From assembly GCA_021414305.1 (NCBI GenBank), contig JAIOOS010000022.1, positions 124,001-188,000 on the forward strand: a stretch of DNA of 64,000 nucleotides. The letters are read 5' to 3'. The notes below the pieces were generated by a model that saw only the letters and a program-made list of their open reading frames with translations, was not told the origin of the DNA and searched no databases. This document shows positions 50,164 through 58,591 of the stretch, one piece after another. How positions within the stretch are numbered: position 1 is the stretch's first letter; the number at the start of each line of letters is the position of its first letter. Made by a program: the position numbers and the translations under genes. The stretch comes from Burkholderiales bacterium (GTDB lineage Bacteria > Pseudomonadota > Gammaproteobacteria > Burkholderiales > Burkholderiaceae_C).

Positions 50164-51051
50164 ATGTCAGACCTTTCGCTGGCGCTGCCGCGCCGCCGTC
50201 TCATCGTCGCCACAGCGGCGGCGACCTTGACGTCCTGGGTCGGCGCGCGATCCCGCGAACCGGCGGCGGGTGGCGGTTCGTTGGCCGAGCCGCTGCTGGC
50301 CACCGTCTACACCGGCCAGGTCGATCCGGCGCTCTGTCTGGTGAGCGAGAAGTACGACGGCGTGCGCGCCGTCTGGGACGGCCGGGTGCTGCGCCATCGC
50401 AGCGGGCGCGAGGTCGCCGCGCCGCGGAGCTTCCTTGCCGCGCTCCCGGCCGAGCCGCTCGACGGCGAGCTGTGGCTCGGCCGCGGCCGCTTCGAGGCTC
50501 TGTCGGCCATCGTCCGGACTGCCATGCCGCGCGACGCCGACTGGGCGCGCGTTCGCTACATGGTGTTCGAGCAGCCCGCAGGCGCCGGCAGCTTCGCCGC
50601 CCGGGCGGCGCGCCTGGCCGAGCTCGCGAAGAACGCGGGCGCGGCGCAGCTCGTCGCCGCGCCGCAGGAGCGGGTGGCCGATCGCGCCGCGCTGCAACGT
50701 CGGCTCGAGTCGGTCACCGCCGCCGGCGGCGAGGGGCTGATGCTGCACCTGGCGAGCGCGCCGGTCGCCGGCGGCCGCAGCGACACGCTGATGAAGCTGA
50801 AGCCCCACCTCGATGCCGAGGCTGTCGTGGTCGGGGTTCGCCCGGGGACGGGCAAGTACCGGGGCCAGGTCGGCGCGCTCGAGGTCGAGAACGCCGAAGG
50901 CCGGCGCTTTTGGGTCGGCAGCGGCCTCACCGACGCGCTGCGGAGCGAGCCGCCGCCGACGGGCAGCCTCATCACCTACCGCTACCGCGAGCTCACCTCG
51001 ACCGGCCTGCCGCGCTTCGCCACCTATCTGCGCCGGCACGAGGCGCTGTGA
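50164..51051 (+). CDS. Periplasmic ATP-dependent DNA ligase (LigE-type minimal ligase)
   Basis: 295 residues consisting only of nucleotidyltransferase and OB domains. An exported N-terminus (PRRRLIVATAAATLTSWVGA, with a twin-arginine look) precedes the catalytic motif SEKYDGVRAVWDG, whose Lys is adenylated. Other ligase motifs are LDGELWLGRGRF, GGEGLMLHLA and TLMKLKPHLDAEAV; the OB part has GKYRGQVGALEVE and SLITYRYRELT. LigE-type ligases lack DNA-binding extras and are thought to act on DNA in the periplasm, for instance during uptake. The ATG at 50164 is preferred because it places the signal at the N-terminus; the frame continues upstream. Stands alone between leuS and a small lipoprotein. 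Confidence 0.85.
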   Translation: MSDLSLALPRRRLIVATAAATLTSWVGARSREPAAGGGSLAEPLLATVYTGQVDPALCLVSEKYDGVRAVWDGRVLRHRSGREVAAPRSFLAALPAEPLDGELWLGRGRFEALSAIVRTAMPRDADWARVRYMVFEQPAGAGSFAARAARLAELAKNAGAAQLVAAPQERVADRAALQRRLESVTAAGGEGLMLHLASAPVAGGRSDTLMKLKPHLDAEAVVVGVRPGTGKYRGQVGALEVENAEGRRFWVGSGLTDALRSEPPPTGSLITYRYRELTSTGLPRFATYLRRHEAL

Positions 51052-51112
51052 CGCGGCTCGAGCGGGTCGGCGTCTATAGTCAGTGCTCGATCACGACTCC
51101 TTCGATCCCATC

Positions 51113-51370
51113 ATGAAGCCTGCTTTCATCCTGCCGTCCGCGGCCGTAGGAACCCTGCTCGTCGCGCTCGCGTCGGGCTGCGCCACCACCGACGAGAGCA
51201 AGGCAGCGGCCAACGACACGCCGCGCGCTCAGCGGCCGGAAGCCGTGACCGGTTCGCGCATCCCGAACAAGGAACCGCTGCCAACGCAGAGCGATGCCGA
51301 ACGCGAGAAGACGGTCGAGCGGATGAGAGAGCTGCAGAAGACGAGCGTGCCCGTCCAGACCAAGCCCTGA
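51113..51370 (+). CDS. Small lipoprotein, function unknown
   Basis: 85 residues. MKPAFILPSAAVGTLLVALASGC is a type-II signal with lipobox LASGC. The mature part of about 60 residues is charged, contains ATTDESKAAA and a short Glu/Lys/Arg helix (about 60-76) and a motif SRIPNKEPLP that resembles small lipoproteins seen in other Burkholderiales. No enzymatic domain. It ends 30 bases before the convergent exbD gene. Confidence 0.7.
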   Translation: MKPAFILPSAAVGTLLVALASGCATTDESKAAANDTPRAQRPEAVTGSRIPNKEPLPTQSDAEREKTVERMRELQKTSVPVQTKP

Positions 51371-51400
51371 GCCTTCGGGCCGAGGCCTGGAGCCTGCCGC

Positions 51401-51832
<432 letters not shown>

Positions 51833-51862
51833 GTCAGGAAGGATGCCGGCCTTGCGCGGGCT

Positions 51863-52513
51863 TCATGACGCGGTGTCGACGATCATCTCGCGCAGGTCGT
51901 GCGCGAAGCCTTCGAGCTCGGCCTCGCTCGCCGCGACGCGCTTGCCGAACACGTTGTAGGCGAGCACCGCGGGAATGGCGACGGCCAGGCCCGCGGCGGT
52001 CATCACCAGCGACTCGCCCACGGGGCCGGAGACCTTCTCGATCGTGATCGAGCCGGCCGCCGAGATGCTGAGCAGTGCGTGGTAGATCCCCCAGACGGTG
52101 CCGAACAGGCCGATGAAGGGCGCCGTGCTGCCGATCGAAGCGAGCAGCACCTGGCCGAACTGGAGCTGGCCGAGCACCGCGTGGAGGGCGTCGCGCAGGC
52201 GCCGCGTGAGCTGCGAATCGGCATGCCCCTTGGCTTCGAGGGTGCCGGTCGGCGGCACGGTGAGGGCCGCGTCGAGCAGCGGCTTCAGCACCTCTTCGCG
52301 ATCGAACGCGGCGAGCTGCTCGCGCCCGCTTTCGAGCGAGGGCGCAGCCCAGAACGCCGGCACCGCGCGCTGCAGGTCGATGTGCACCCGGCGCAGCAGC
52401 CAGCCCTTCCAGAAGATCACGACCCAGGCGCTGATCGACATCGCCAGCAGCAGGATCGCGACGCCGCGGGTGATGGCGTCGCCCTGCGACCAGAAGGCCT
52501 CGAAACCGGTCAT
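51863..52513 (-). CDS. exbB: MotA/TolQ/ExbB proton-channel protein
   Basis: 216 residues with three membrane helices (about 15-40, 118-145, 160-185). [15 protein letters not shown] and [23 protein letters not shown] are the MotA/TolQ/ExbB signature blocks. Forms the pentameric inner-membrane motor around ExbD. The ATG overlaps the dapB stop (ATGA). The dapB-exbB-exbD order is conserved in Burkholderiales. Confidence 0.9.
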   Translation of the reverse strand: MTGFEAFWSQGDAITRGVAILLLAMSISAWVVIFWKGWLLRRVHIDLQRAVPAFWAAPSLESGREQLAAFDREEVLKPLLDAALTVPPTGTLEAKGHADSQLTRRLRDALHAVLGQLQFGQVLLASIGSTAPFIGLFGTVWGIYHALLSISAAGSITIEKVSGPVGESLVMTAAGLAVAIPAVLAYNVFGKRVAASEAELEGFAHDLREMIVDTAS

Positions 52514-53352
52514 GCGTTCGCTCCCGACGGCGCCGCGTCGAGGCCGAGCACCTGCGCCATGCCGAAGAGGCCCGCCTTCCTGCCCTTGAGGAAGCGCGCC
52601 GCGCGCAGGCTGCCCTGCGCGTAGTTGGCCCGGCTCGACGAGCGATGCGTGACTTCGATGCGCTCGCCGCCGCCGGCGAACAGGACCGTGTGATCGCCGA
52701 CGATGTCGCCGCCGCGCAGGGAGGCGAAGCCGATCGTGCCGCTGCGGCGCGCACCGGTGTCGCCGTGCCGGGCGTGGACCGCGGCGGCCTCGAGCGTGGT
52801 GCCGCGCGCGGCGGCGACCACCTCGCCCATCTGCAGGGCGGTGCCGCTGGGCGCGTCGACCTTCAGGCGGTGGTGCGTCTCGACGATCTCGATGTCGTAG
52901 CTTTCGTCGAGGGCGCGGGCCGCGACCTCGAGCAGCTTCATGACGACATTGACGCCGACGCTCATGTTCGGCGCCATGACGATCGCGATCCGCTCGGCCC
53001 GGCTGGCGATCTCCGCTTTCTGCGCCGGGGTGAAGCCGGTGGTGCCGATCACCGCGTTGACGCCGAGCTCGCGGCAGACCGCCAGGTGCGCGAGCGTCCC
53101 CTCGGGCCGGGTGAAGTCGATCAGCACGTCGGCGCCGGCGAGGCCGGCGCGCAGGTCGGCCGTGACGGCGACGCCGCTCCTCTTGCCGAGGAACTCGGTC
53201 GCGTCCTTGCCGATGTCGCTGCCGCCGCTGACGTCGAGCGCGCCCGCCAGGGCGAGATCGGGGCTGGCGGTCACCGCCTCGATCAGGGCGCGGCCCATCC
53301 GACCCGAGGCGCCGGCGATGGCGACGCGCAGGCGCTCGGGCGTGCCGGTCAT
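52510..53352 (-). CDS. dapB: 4-hydroxy-tetrahydrodipicolinate reductase
   Basis: Second enzyme of the diaminopimelate/lysine branch. 280 residues with the Rossmann motif [17 protein letters not shown] at the start, [35 protein letters not shown] and the catalytic [16 protein letters not shown] (His-His-Arg-Leu-Lys). Starts four bases inside the bamE end (ATGA) and couples into exbB. Length is normal. Confidence 0.96.
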   Translation of the reverse strand: MTGTPERLRVAIAGASGRMGRALIEAVTASPDLALAGALDVSGGSDIGKDATEFLGKRSGVAVTADLRAGLAGADVLIDFTRPEGTLAHLAVCRELGVNAVIGTTGFTPAQKAEIASRAERIAIVMAPNMSVGVNVVMKLLEVAARALDESYDIEIVETHHRLKVDAPSGTALQMGEVVAAARGTTLEAAAVHARHGDTGARRSGTIGFASLRGGDIVGDHTVLFAGGGERIEVTHRSSSRANYAQGSLRAARFLKGRKAGLFGMAQVLGLDAAPSGANA

Positions 53353-53903
53353 GTGCGTGGCTCGAGCGGCGGGTAGCTGCGCTGCGGCGCCGGCGGTACC
53401 GGCTCGGGCGGCGGCGGGCGTACGGGCACCGGCAAGGCCTTGAGCTGAGCTTCGGTGAGCTCGAGCGGAGGCGCTTCGCGCGAGATCTTGTAGATGTCGA
53501 TCGAGGTGATGAACTGGCGCTCCTCCGGAAGCGGTCCGCCGGTATCGAAGCTAGCCAGGGTATCGCCCTTGAACAGCGCGACCACGCGCCTCAACTGCGA
53601 CTCGGCGCCTTGGCGGCGGATCGTGAACACGTAGTCCCATCGGTCGGCGTGGAACGGATCGGTCAGGAGCGGCGATCCGAGCACGTCGCGGACCTGGGCG
53701 CGGGTCATGCCCGTCTTGATCAGCGCCGCCTGTTCCCGGGTGATCACGTTGCCCTGCACGATCTCGAGCCGGTACGGCGTGAGCACGCCGACGGCGCTGT
53801 CGGAGACCTGCAGCGCCTGGCAGCCCGCCAGGGCGGCGATCGCCATGGCGGCAGCCCCTGCGCGCAGCAGGCCGGACGGCGGGAAAGTAAGGATCATCGT
53901 CAT
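53349..53903 (-). CDS. bamE: Outer-membrane assembly lipoprotein BamE (SmpA/OmlA)
   Basis: 184 residues. The signal carries the lipobox ALAGCQ (Cys about 28). [38 protein letters not shown] and [13 protein letters not shown] are the BamE core; it binds BamD and phosphatidylglycerol within the BAM complex. The tail (from about 150) is extended with Pro-rich sequence ([12 protein letters not shown]), longer than the E. coli protein and common in betaproteobacteria. Start ATG 53903; ATG 53897 is a close alternative. Divergent from fur. Confidence 0.93.
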   Translation of the reverse strand: MTMILTFPPSGLLRAGAAAMAIAALAGCQALQVSDSAVGVLTPYRLEIVQGNVITREQAALIKTGMTRAQVRDVLGSPLLTDPFHADRWDYVFTIRRQGAESQLRRVVALFKGDTLASFDTGGPLPEERQFITSIDIYKISREAPPLELTEAQLKALPVPVRPPPPEPVPPAPQRSYPPLEPRT

Positions 53904-53992
53904 GGGGGTTGCTGGCTTCCAGGCCGCCTCGGGCGCCGGCAAGCTCGTATGATGAAACGATTCTATCGGCTCGCCTCCGGCCGGCCCCGCCC

Positions 53993-54424
53993 ATGACCCA
54001 TGCCGACGAACTGAAGAACAGCGGCCTCAAGGCCACGCTGCCGCGCATCAAGGTGCTCGAGGTCTTCCAGAAGACCAAGGAGCGGCACATGAGCGCCGAG
54101 GACGTGTTCCGCGCCCTGCTCGCCGAGCACGCCGACGTCGGCCTGGCCACGGTCTACCGCGTCCTGATGCAGTTCGAGCAGGCCGGCATCCTTTCGCGCA
54201 ACCACTTCGAGACGGGCAAGGCGGTGTTCGAGCTGAACGAGGGCAAGCACCACGACCACCTGGTGTGCCTCGACTGCGGCCGGGTCGAGGAATTCTTCGA
54301 CCCCGAGATCGAAAAGCGGCAGAAGGCGGTGGCGCAGGCCCGGGGCTTCGAGCTGCAGGACCACGCGCTCGCGCTCTACGCCGCCTGCACCAAGAAGAAC
54401 TGCGAGTTCCGGATCAAGCGCTGA
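53993..54424 (+). CDS. fur: Ferric uptake regulator Fur
   Basis: 143 residues. The N-terminal winged helix ([31 protein letters not shown]) is followed by the metal-binding dimerisation domain with [16 protein letters not shown] (sensor and structural sites, CxxC) and a C-terminal CTKKNC. Represses iron genes when Fe(II) is bound. Standing divergent from bamE is the conserved betaproteobacterial arrangement. I saw no clear 19-base Fur box in its own upstream spacer. Confidence 0.96.
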   Translation: MTHADELKNSGLKATLPRIKVLEVFQKTKERHMSAEDVFRALLAEHADVGLATVYRVLMQFEQAGILSRNHFETGKAVFELNEGKHHDHLVCLDCGRVEEFFDPEIEKRQKAVAQARGFELQDHALALYAACTKKNCEFRIKR

Positions 54425-54433
54425 GGCCGCCGG

Positions 54434-55384
54434 CTATTCCGGCTTGGCCATCGCCTTGTGATGGCGGGCGATGAACTCCGAATAGGTGTCGATGCCGCGC
54501 AGCTGCAGGATCGTGTTGCGCACCGCCGCCTCGACCAGCACGGCGAGGTTGCGCCCGGCATCCACCGCGATCACCGTCTTCCTGATCGAGACGTCGAGGA
54601 TGTCCTCGTTGAGCGGCTCGTAGGGCAGGCGCTCGAAGTCGCGGTCCATGGTCGCCTGGCGCACCAGGTGGACGATCAGCTTCAGCCGCATCTTCCGCCG
54701 CACCGCGGTCTCGCCGAAGATCGCCTTGATGTCGAGCAGGCCGATGCCGCGCACCTCTAGCAGGTTCATCAGCAGCTCGGGGCAACGGCCTTCGAGTGCG
54801 GTCTGCGAGACGCGGTAGAGATCGACAGCGTCGTCGGCGACCAGGCCGTGGCCGCGCGAGATCAGCTCCAGCCCGAGCTCGCTCTTGCCCAGGCCCGACT
54901 CGCCGGTGAGCAGCACGCCGAGGCCGAGGATGTCCATGAAGACACCGTGGCGGGTGGTCCGCTCGGCGAAGTGCTGGGCGAGGTAGCCGCGGACGACGTC
55001 GATCACGTGGCCCGCCGACTCGCCGGTGACGAAGAGCGGAATGTCGGCCCGGTCGCAGAGGGCGACGAGCCGATCGGGCGGCACCTGGGCGTCGGCGCAG
55101 ATCAGCACCGGCGGGTCGAGGGTGACGATCCGGGAGATCCGCCGCTCGGTCACCTCGTCCGAGGCGTTCTTCAGGTAGGCGACCTCGCGCTGGCCGACGA
55201 TCTGCACCCGGTTCGGGTGGATGTAGTTGAGGTAGCCGACCAGGTCGGCGGCGGAGCGTGCATCTCGGATCGCGGCCTCGTCGAAATGACGTTCCGGATG
55301 AGCGTGGCCGGCGATCCACTCCCAGTGCAGGGCGGGGCGGAATTCCTCGAACAGCGCCTCGGCGCTGATGACCGTGGGCTTCAT
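54434..55384 (-). CDS. hprK: HPr kinase/phosphorylase
   Basis: 316 residues. The N-terminal domain (about 1-130) is followed by the kinase part with the P-loop [15 protein letters not shown] (near 155) and the HprK signature [20 protein letters not shown]. It phosphorylates or dephosphorylates a serine of HPr and links PTS status to metabolism. Convergent with fur, 9 bases apart. Separated from ptsN by a 105-base spacer made of GC-rich palindromes. Confidence 0.94.
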   Translation of the reverse strand: MKPTVISAEALFEEFRPALHWEWIAGHAHPERHFDEAAIRDARSAADLVGYLNYIHPNRVQIVGQREVAYLKNASDEVTERRISRIVTLDPPVLICADAQVPPDRLVALCDRADIPLFVTGESAGHVIDVVRGYLAQHFAERTTRHGVFMDILGLGVLLTGESGLGKSELGLELISRGHGLVADDAVDLYRVSQTALEGRCPELLMNLLEVRGIGLLDIKAIFGETAVRRKMRLKLIVHLVRQATMDRDFERLPYEPLNEDILDVSIRKTVIAVDAGRNLAVLVEAAVRNTILQLRGIDTYSEFIARHHKAMAKPE

Positions 55385-55401
55385 GTCGAGAAGAGCCTGC
55401 A

Positions 55402-55483
55402 GGCGCGGCCGGCCGGGCGCCGGGCCGCTCCCAAGCCCGGCCGCGCCCCCTCGGGGGGCAGCGACCGCAGGGAGCGTGGGGGC
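55402..55483. repeat. GC-rich palindromic repeat cluster between ptsN and hprK
   Basis: GGCGCGGCCGG (55402-55412) and CCGGCCGCGCC (55437-55447) are perfect 11-base arms around a 24-base loop. They run directly into a second unit beginning CCCCCTCGGGGGG (55446-55458) and ending GTGGGGG near 55482. Elements of this form recur between genes in several Burkholderiales genomes. Placed inside an operon, it may attenuate or process the transcript. Confidence 0.6.
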
Positions 55484-55489
55484 ATCAGT

Positions 55490-55960
55490 TCACGCGACCG
55501 AGCGCAGAGGCTCCCAGGCGGAGATCAGCCGATGCACCGTGGCGGCGTCGGCCTCGGTCTTCAGGCGCTCGCGCAGGTCGCGGTCCGAGAGCATCTCGGC
55601 GATCTCGGAAAGGATCTCGAGGTGACGCTGGGTCGCCGCCTCGGGCACGAGCAGGAATATCAGGAGGGCGACGGGCTCGTCGTCGGGCGCGTCGAAGGCG
55701 ATCGGCTCCTTGACCCGCAGCACCGCGGCAAGCGGGTTCTTCAGGCCCTTGATCCGGCCGTGCGGGATCGCCACGCCGTGGCCGAGGCCGGTGGAGCCCA
55801 GTCGCTCCCGGGCGAACAGGTTGTCGCTGACGGTGGCCCGGGCGATGGCATGCTGGTTCTCGAACAGCAGCCCGGCATGCTCGAACACGCGCTTCTTGCT
55901 GGTGGCGTCGACATCGACCAGCACGTCGCCGGCGGGCAGGATGGCAGCGAGACGGTTCAT
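55490..55960 (-). CDS. ptsN: Nitrogen PTS enzyme IIA (EIIA-Ntr)
   Basis: 156 residues of the mannitol/fructose EIIA fold. The phosphoacceptor His lies in LGHGVAIPHGRIKGL (His near 67). FARERLGSTGLG and PVALLIFLLVP are typical. It receives phosphate from NPr and regulates potassium transport, nitrogen and stress responses rather than sugar uptake. Start ATG 55960. Part of the hpf-ptsN-hprK group. Confidence 0.94.
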   Translation of the reverse strand: MNRLAAILPAGDVLVDVDATSKKRVFEHAGLLFENQHAIARATVSDNLFARERLGSTGLGHGVAIPHGRIKGLKNPLAAVLRVKEPIAFDAPDDEPVALLIFLLVPEAATQRHLEILSEIAEMLSDRDLRERLKTEADAATVHRLISAWEPLRSVA

Positions 55961-56025
55961 GGAGCGACGGGCGAACGCGAAACCGCGCCCGGCCGAAATG
56001 ACGATGCGATGAATTATGGGCCGCT

Positions 56026-56055
56026 CGCCCCCGCCATGCCGGGCCGGGGGCGTTT
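56026..56055. repeat. Hairpin between hpf and ptsN
   Basis: CGCCCCCG (56026-56033) and CGGGGGCG (56045-56052) form an 8-base perfect stem with an 11-base loop. TTT follows only on the plus strand, so on the hpf-ptsN transcript it is a plain hairpin that might mark processing or partial termination. Confidence 0.4.
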
Positions 56056-56114
56056 GCCGTGACGGACGAGACGAACTTTGCTGCGTCGCGGCAACACCGC
56101 CGCCGGGAACCGCC

Positions 56115-56456
56115 TCAGTTGAGCGTGGCGTCGGTCCGCTTGGGCGACTCGTGGTGGTGGTTCTGGACCTTGTCCTTGTGCCGGACGACCTGGCGATCGA
56201 GCTTGTCCATCAGCTGGTCGATCGTCGCGTACATGTCCTCCGAGGAGCACTCCGCGAAGATGTCCTTCCCCTTGACGTGCAGCGTGACCTCCGCCTTTTG
56301 CCGCCGCTCCTTCTCGCTCAGCTTCTCGACACACAACAGGACGGTGATGTCGACGACCTGATCGAAGTGGCGCGTCACCCGCTCGAGCTTGGTGAGCACA
56401 TACTCCCTGAGCGCGGGCGTGACTTCGAGGTGATGACCGCTGATCGTCAGATTCAT
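56115..56456 (-). CDS. hpf: Ribosome hibernation promoting factor, short form
   Basis: 113 residues, the short HPF/YfiA type. [20 protein letters not shown] opens the conserved domain; [17 protein letters not shown] and [20 protein letters not shown] continue it; a His-rich tail follows (NHHHES). It binds the 30S subunit in stationary phase and aids 100S dimer formation. In many relatives rpoN lies directly upstream; here the upstream DNA is a spacer toward the divergent corA gene. Confidence 0.94.
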   Translation of the reverse strand: MNLTISGHHLEVTPALREYVLTKLERVTRHFDQVVDITVLLCVEKLSEKERRQKAEVTLHVKGKDIFAECSSEDMYATIDQLMDKLDRQVVRHKDKVQNHHHESPKRTDATLN

Positions 56457-56703
56457 GAAGGGATCCTTTCGGGGTGCGGCAGAACACGGTAGCAGACGCG
56501 TTCAAGCCTGCGTAGTGAAAAGGGTCGTTGCAGGCGACGCGAGTCCAGTCTAGCCCTCGGCCCCGACCGTTCGGCGCGCCGTTCGGAGCCTGGAGGGGCC
56601 GATGCGATAATTTCTTCACCGCATCTCTCGCACCCGTCCTTGGACATCCTCTTCCCTTGGTGACCATCCGCTCCGGCAGCGGATCCTGCTCGCCGGAGCG
56701 CAC

Positions 56704-57666
56704 ATGCTGAACGTGTTCACGCTGGCCAACGGCCGGCTCTTTCAGGAAGAGATCGAGAGCCACGCCGCGCTGGCGGATGTGAAGCCGGTCTGGGTCGACC
56801 TCGACGCGCCCACCGAGGAGGAGAAGGGCTGGATCGTCGAGCATTTCGGCCTCACGATCCCGAGCGACGCGGTCGACGACGATCTCGAGGAGTCGGCCCG
56901 CTTCTACGAGGAAGACAACGGCGAGCTGCACATCCGCTCCGACTTCCTGATCGACGACGGCGAGACGCCGCGCAACGTCCGCGTCGCCTTCATCCTCCAT
57001 CGCAACATCCTTTTCTCGGTCCATGCCGAGGACCTGCCCGTGTTCCGCCTGCTGCGCCTGCGCGCGCGCCGCATCCCGGCGTTGATCGACGACGCCAAGG
57101 ACGTGCTGCTCAAGCTCTACGACGCCGACGCCGAGTACTCGGCCGACGCGCTCGAGGGCATCTACGACCACCTCGAGGCGGTGAGCGCGCGCGTGCTGCG
57201 CCAGGACGTGAACGACCAGGCCGCGGGCGAGGCGCTCTCGGCGATCGCCCGCGAGGAAGACCTGAACGGGCGGGTCCGGCGCAACGTCATGGACACCCGC
57301 CGCGCCGTCAGCTTCATGATGCGCAGCCGCATGCTCAACGCCGAGCAGTTCGAGGAGGCGCGGCAGATCCTGCGCGACATCGATTCGCTCGACAGCCACT
57401 CGACCTTCCTGTTCGACAAGATCAACTTCCTGATGAACGCGACGGTCGGCTTCATCAACATCAACCAGAACAAGATCATCAAGATCTTTTCGGTCGCGAG
57501 CGTCGCGCTGCTGCCGCCGACCCTGATCGCCAGCATCTACGGCATGAACTTCAAGGTGATGCCGGAGCTCGACTGGCGCTACGGATACGCCTTCGCGATC
57601 GCCATCATGATCGCCTCGGTGGCTGCGCCCTTCATCTTCTTCCGCCGAAAGGGTTGGCTGCGGTAG
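56704..57666 (+). CDS. corA: Magnesium/cobalt transporter CorA
   Basis: A 320-residue pentameric channel. A large cytosolic N-terminal domain precedes two C-terminal membrane helices (about 260-280 and 295-313) joined by the hallmark GMN loop (YGMNFKVMPELDW). LTIPSDAVDDDLEESARFYEED is the acidic metal-sensing part. The ATG at 56704 gives the standard length. Divergent from hpf across 247 bases that show no gene. Confidence 0.95.
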   Translation: MLNVFTLANGRLFQEEIESHAALADVKPVWVDLDAPTEEEKGWIVEHFGLTIPSDAVDDDLEESARFYEEDNGELHIRSDFLIDDGETPRNVRVAFILHRNILFSVHAEDLPVFRLLRLRARRIPALIDDAKDVLLKLYDADAEYSADALEGIYDHLEAVSARVLRQDVNDQAAGEALSAIAREEDLNGRVRRNVMDTRRAVSFMMRSRMLNAEQFEEARQILRDIDSLDSHSTFLFDKINFLMNATVGFININQNKIIKIFSVASVALLPPTLIASIYGMNFKVMPELDWRYGYAFAIAIMIASVAAPFIFFRRKGWLR

Positions 57667-57672
57667 CACAAT

Positions 57673-57696
57673 CCTCAGCAGAAAAAACTGCGGAGG
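57673..57696 (+). promoter_or_regulatory. Hairpin hiding the ribosome-binding site of the exported hydratase gene
   Basis: CCTCAGCAG (57673-57681), loop AAAAAA, CTGCGGAGG (57688-57696). Eight of nine positions pair (one A-G mismatch). The right arm contains the Shine-Dalgarno GGAGG (57692-57696), seven bases before the ATG at 57704, so the fold would block initiation. It may also act as a weak corA terminator, although no T run follows. Confidence 0.5.
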
Positions 57697-57703
57697 GATA
57701 GCC

Positions 57704-58570
57704 ATGAACAGTCAGCGTGCCGCCATCGGCGCGGCGCTTCTCGCCAGCGCCTTCGCCGCTCCCGCCGCCTGCCTCACGGATGCTGAAGCCGCGGCGCTGT
57801 TCGACAGCTACGCTTCGAGGACGCCGGCCACCCTGCCGCCGATGACGAGCGAGGCCGACGCCGCCTGCAGCCGGACCAAGCTCAACGCCCTGCTGCTGCT
57901 GCAGAACGGCAAGGTCGTCGGCTACAAGGCCGGCCTCACCAACCCCGCGGTGCAGAAGCGCTTCGGCGCCGACAAGCCGGTCTGGGGCGTGCTCTACGAC
58001 GGCATGATCCTCGACGATGGCGCGACCGTCGAGGCGGCCTTCGGCGCCCGGCCGCTGTTCGAGGCCGACATGCTGGTGCGGGTGAAGAGCGCCGACATCA
58101 ACCGCGCCAAGACGCCGATGGACGTGCTGGAGTCGATCGACCAGATCATTCCCTTCATCGAACTGCCGGATCTAGTCGTCGCGCCTTCCCAGGCACTGAA
58201 CGGCAACGGCATCTCCGCGATCAACGTCGGCGCGCGCCTGGGCGTGGCCGGCAAGCCGATCGCCGTGCCGGCGTTTCGCGGCGAGCGGTTCGCGATGATC
58301 GATGCGCTGCGCGACATGACCGTCGTCGTCATCGACACCAACGGCGCCGAGCTGAGCCGCGGCAAGGGCAGCGACATCCTCGAGCATCCGCTCAACGCCG
58401 TCGTCTGGCTTGCCGAGGCGTTGGCCAGGCAGGGGCTGGCGATGGAACCGGGCCAGGTGATCAGCCTCGGCTCGTTCTCGCCGCTCACGCCGCCCAAGCC
58501 CGGGCAGAAGGTGACCGTGCGCTACGACGGCCTGCCCGGCGCGACGCCGGTGTCGGTCACGTTCCGCTAG
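57704..58570 (+). CDS. Exported fumarylacetoacetase/2-keto-4-pentenoate hydratase-family protein
   Basis: 288 residues. A signal peptide (AAIGAALLASAFAAPAACL) precedes a domain like MhpD/2-hydroxypenta-2,4-dienoate hydratases: LLLLQNGKVVGYKAGLTN, VWGVLYDGMIL, RPLFEADMLVRVKS (metal-site Glu/Asp), FIELPDLVV and GQVISLGSFSPLTPPKPG. Known hydratases of aromatic meta-cleavage act in the cytosol, so export is unusual. No catabolic partner gene is adjacent. GC bias and a good GGAGG support expression. The reaction is not assigned. Confidence 0.8.
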   Translation: MNSQRAAIGAALLASAFAAPAACLTDAEAAALFDSYASRTPATLPPMTSEADAACSRTKLNALLLLQNGKVVGYKAGLTNPAVQKRFGADKPVWGVLYDGMILDDGATVEAAFGARPLFEADMLVRVKSADINRAKTPMDVLESIDQIIPFIELPDLVVAPSQALNGNGISAINVGARLGVAGKPIAVPAFRGERFAMIDALRDMTVVVIDTNGAELSRGKGSDILEHPLNAVVWLAEALARQGLAMEPGQVISLGSFSPLTPPKPGQKVTVRYDGLPGATPVSVTFR

Positions 58571-58591
58571 AGCTCGACGTGGCTTGGCGCT

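Noticed and set aside
53904..53992. Fur box in the bamE-fur spacer
   Set aside because: I could not find a convincing GATAAT-type inverted repeat.
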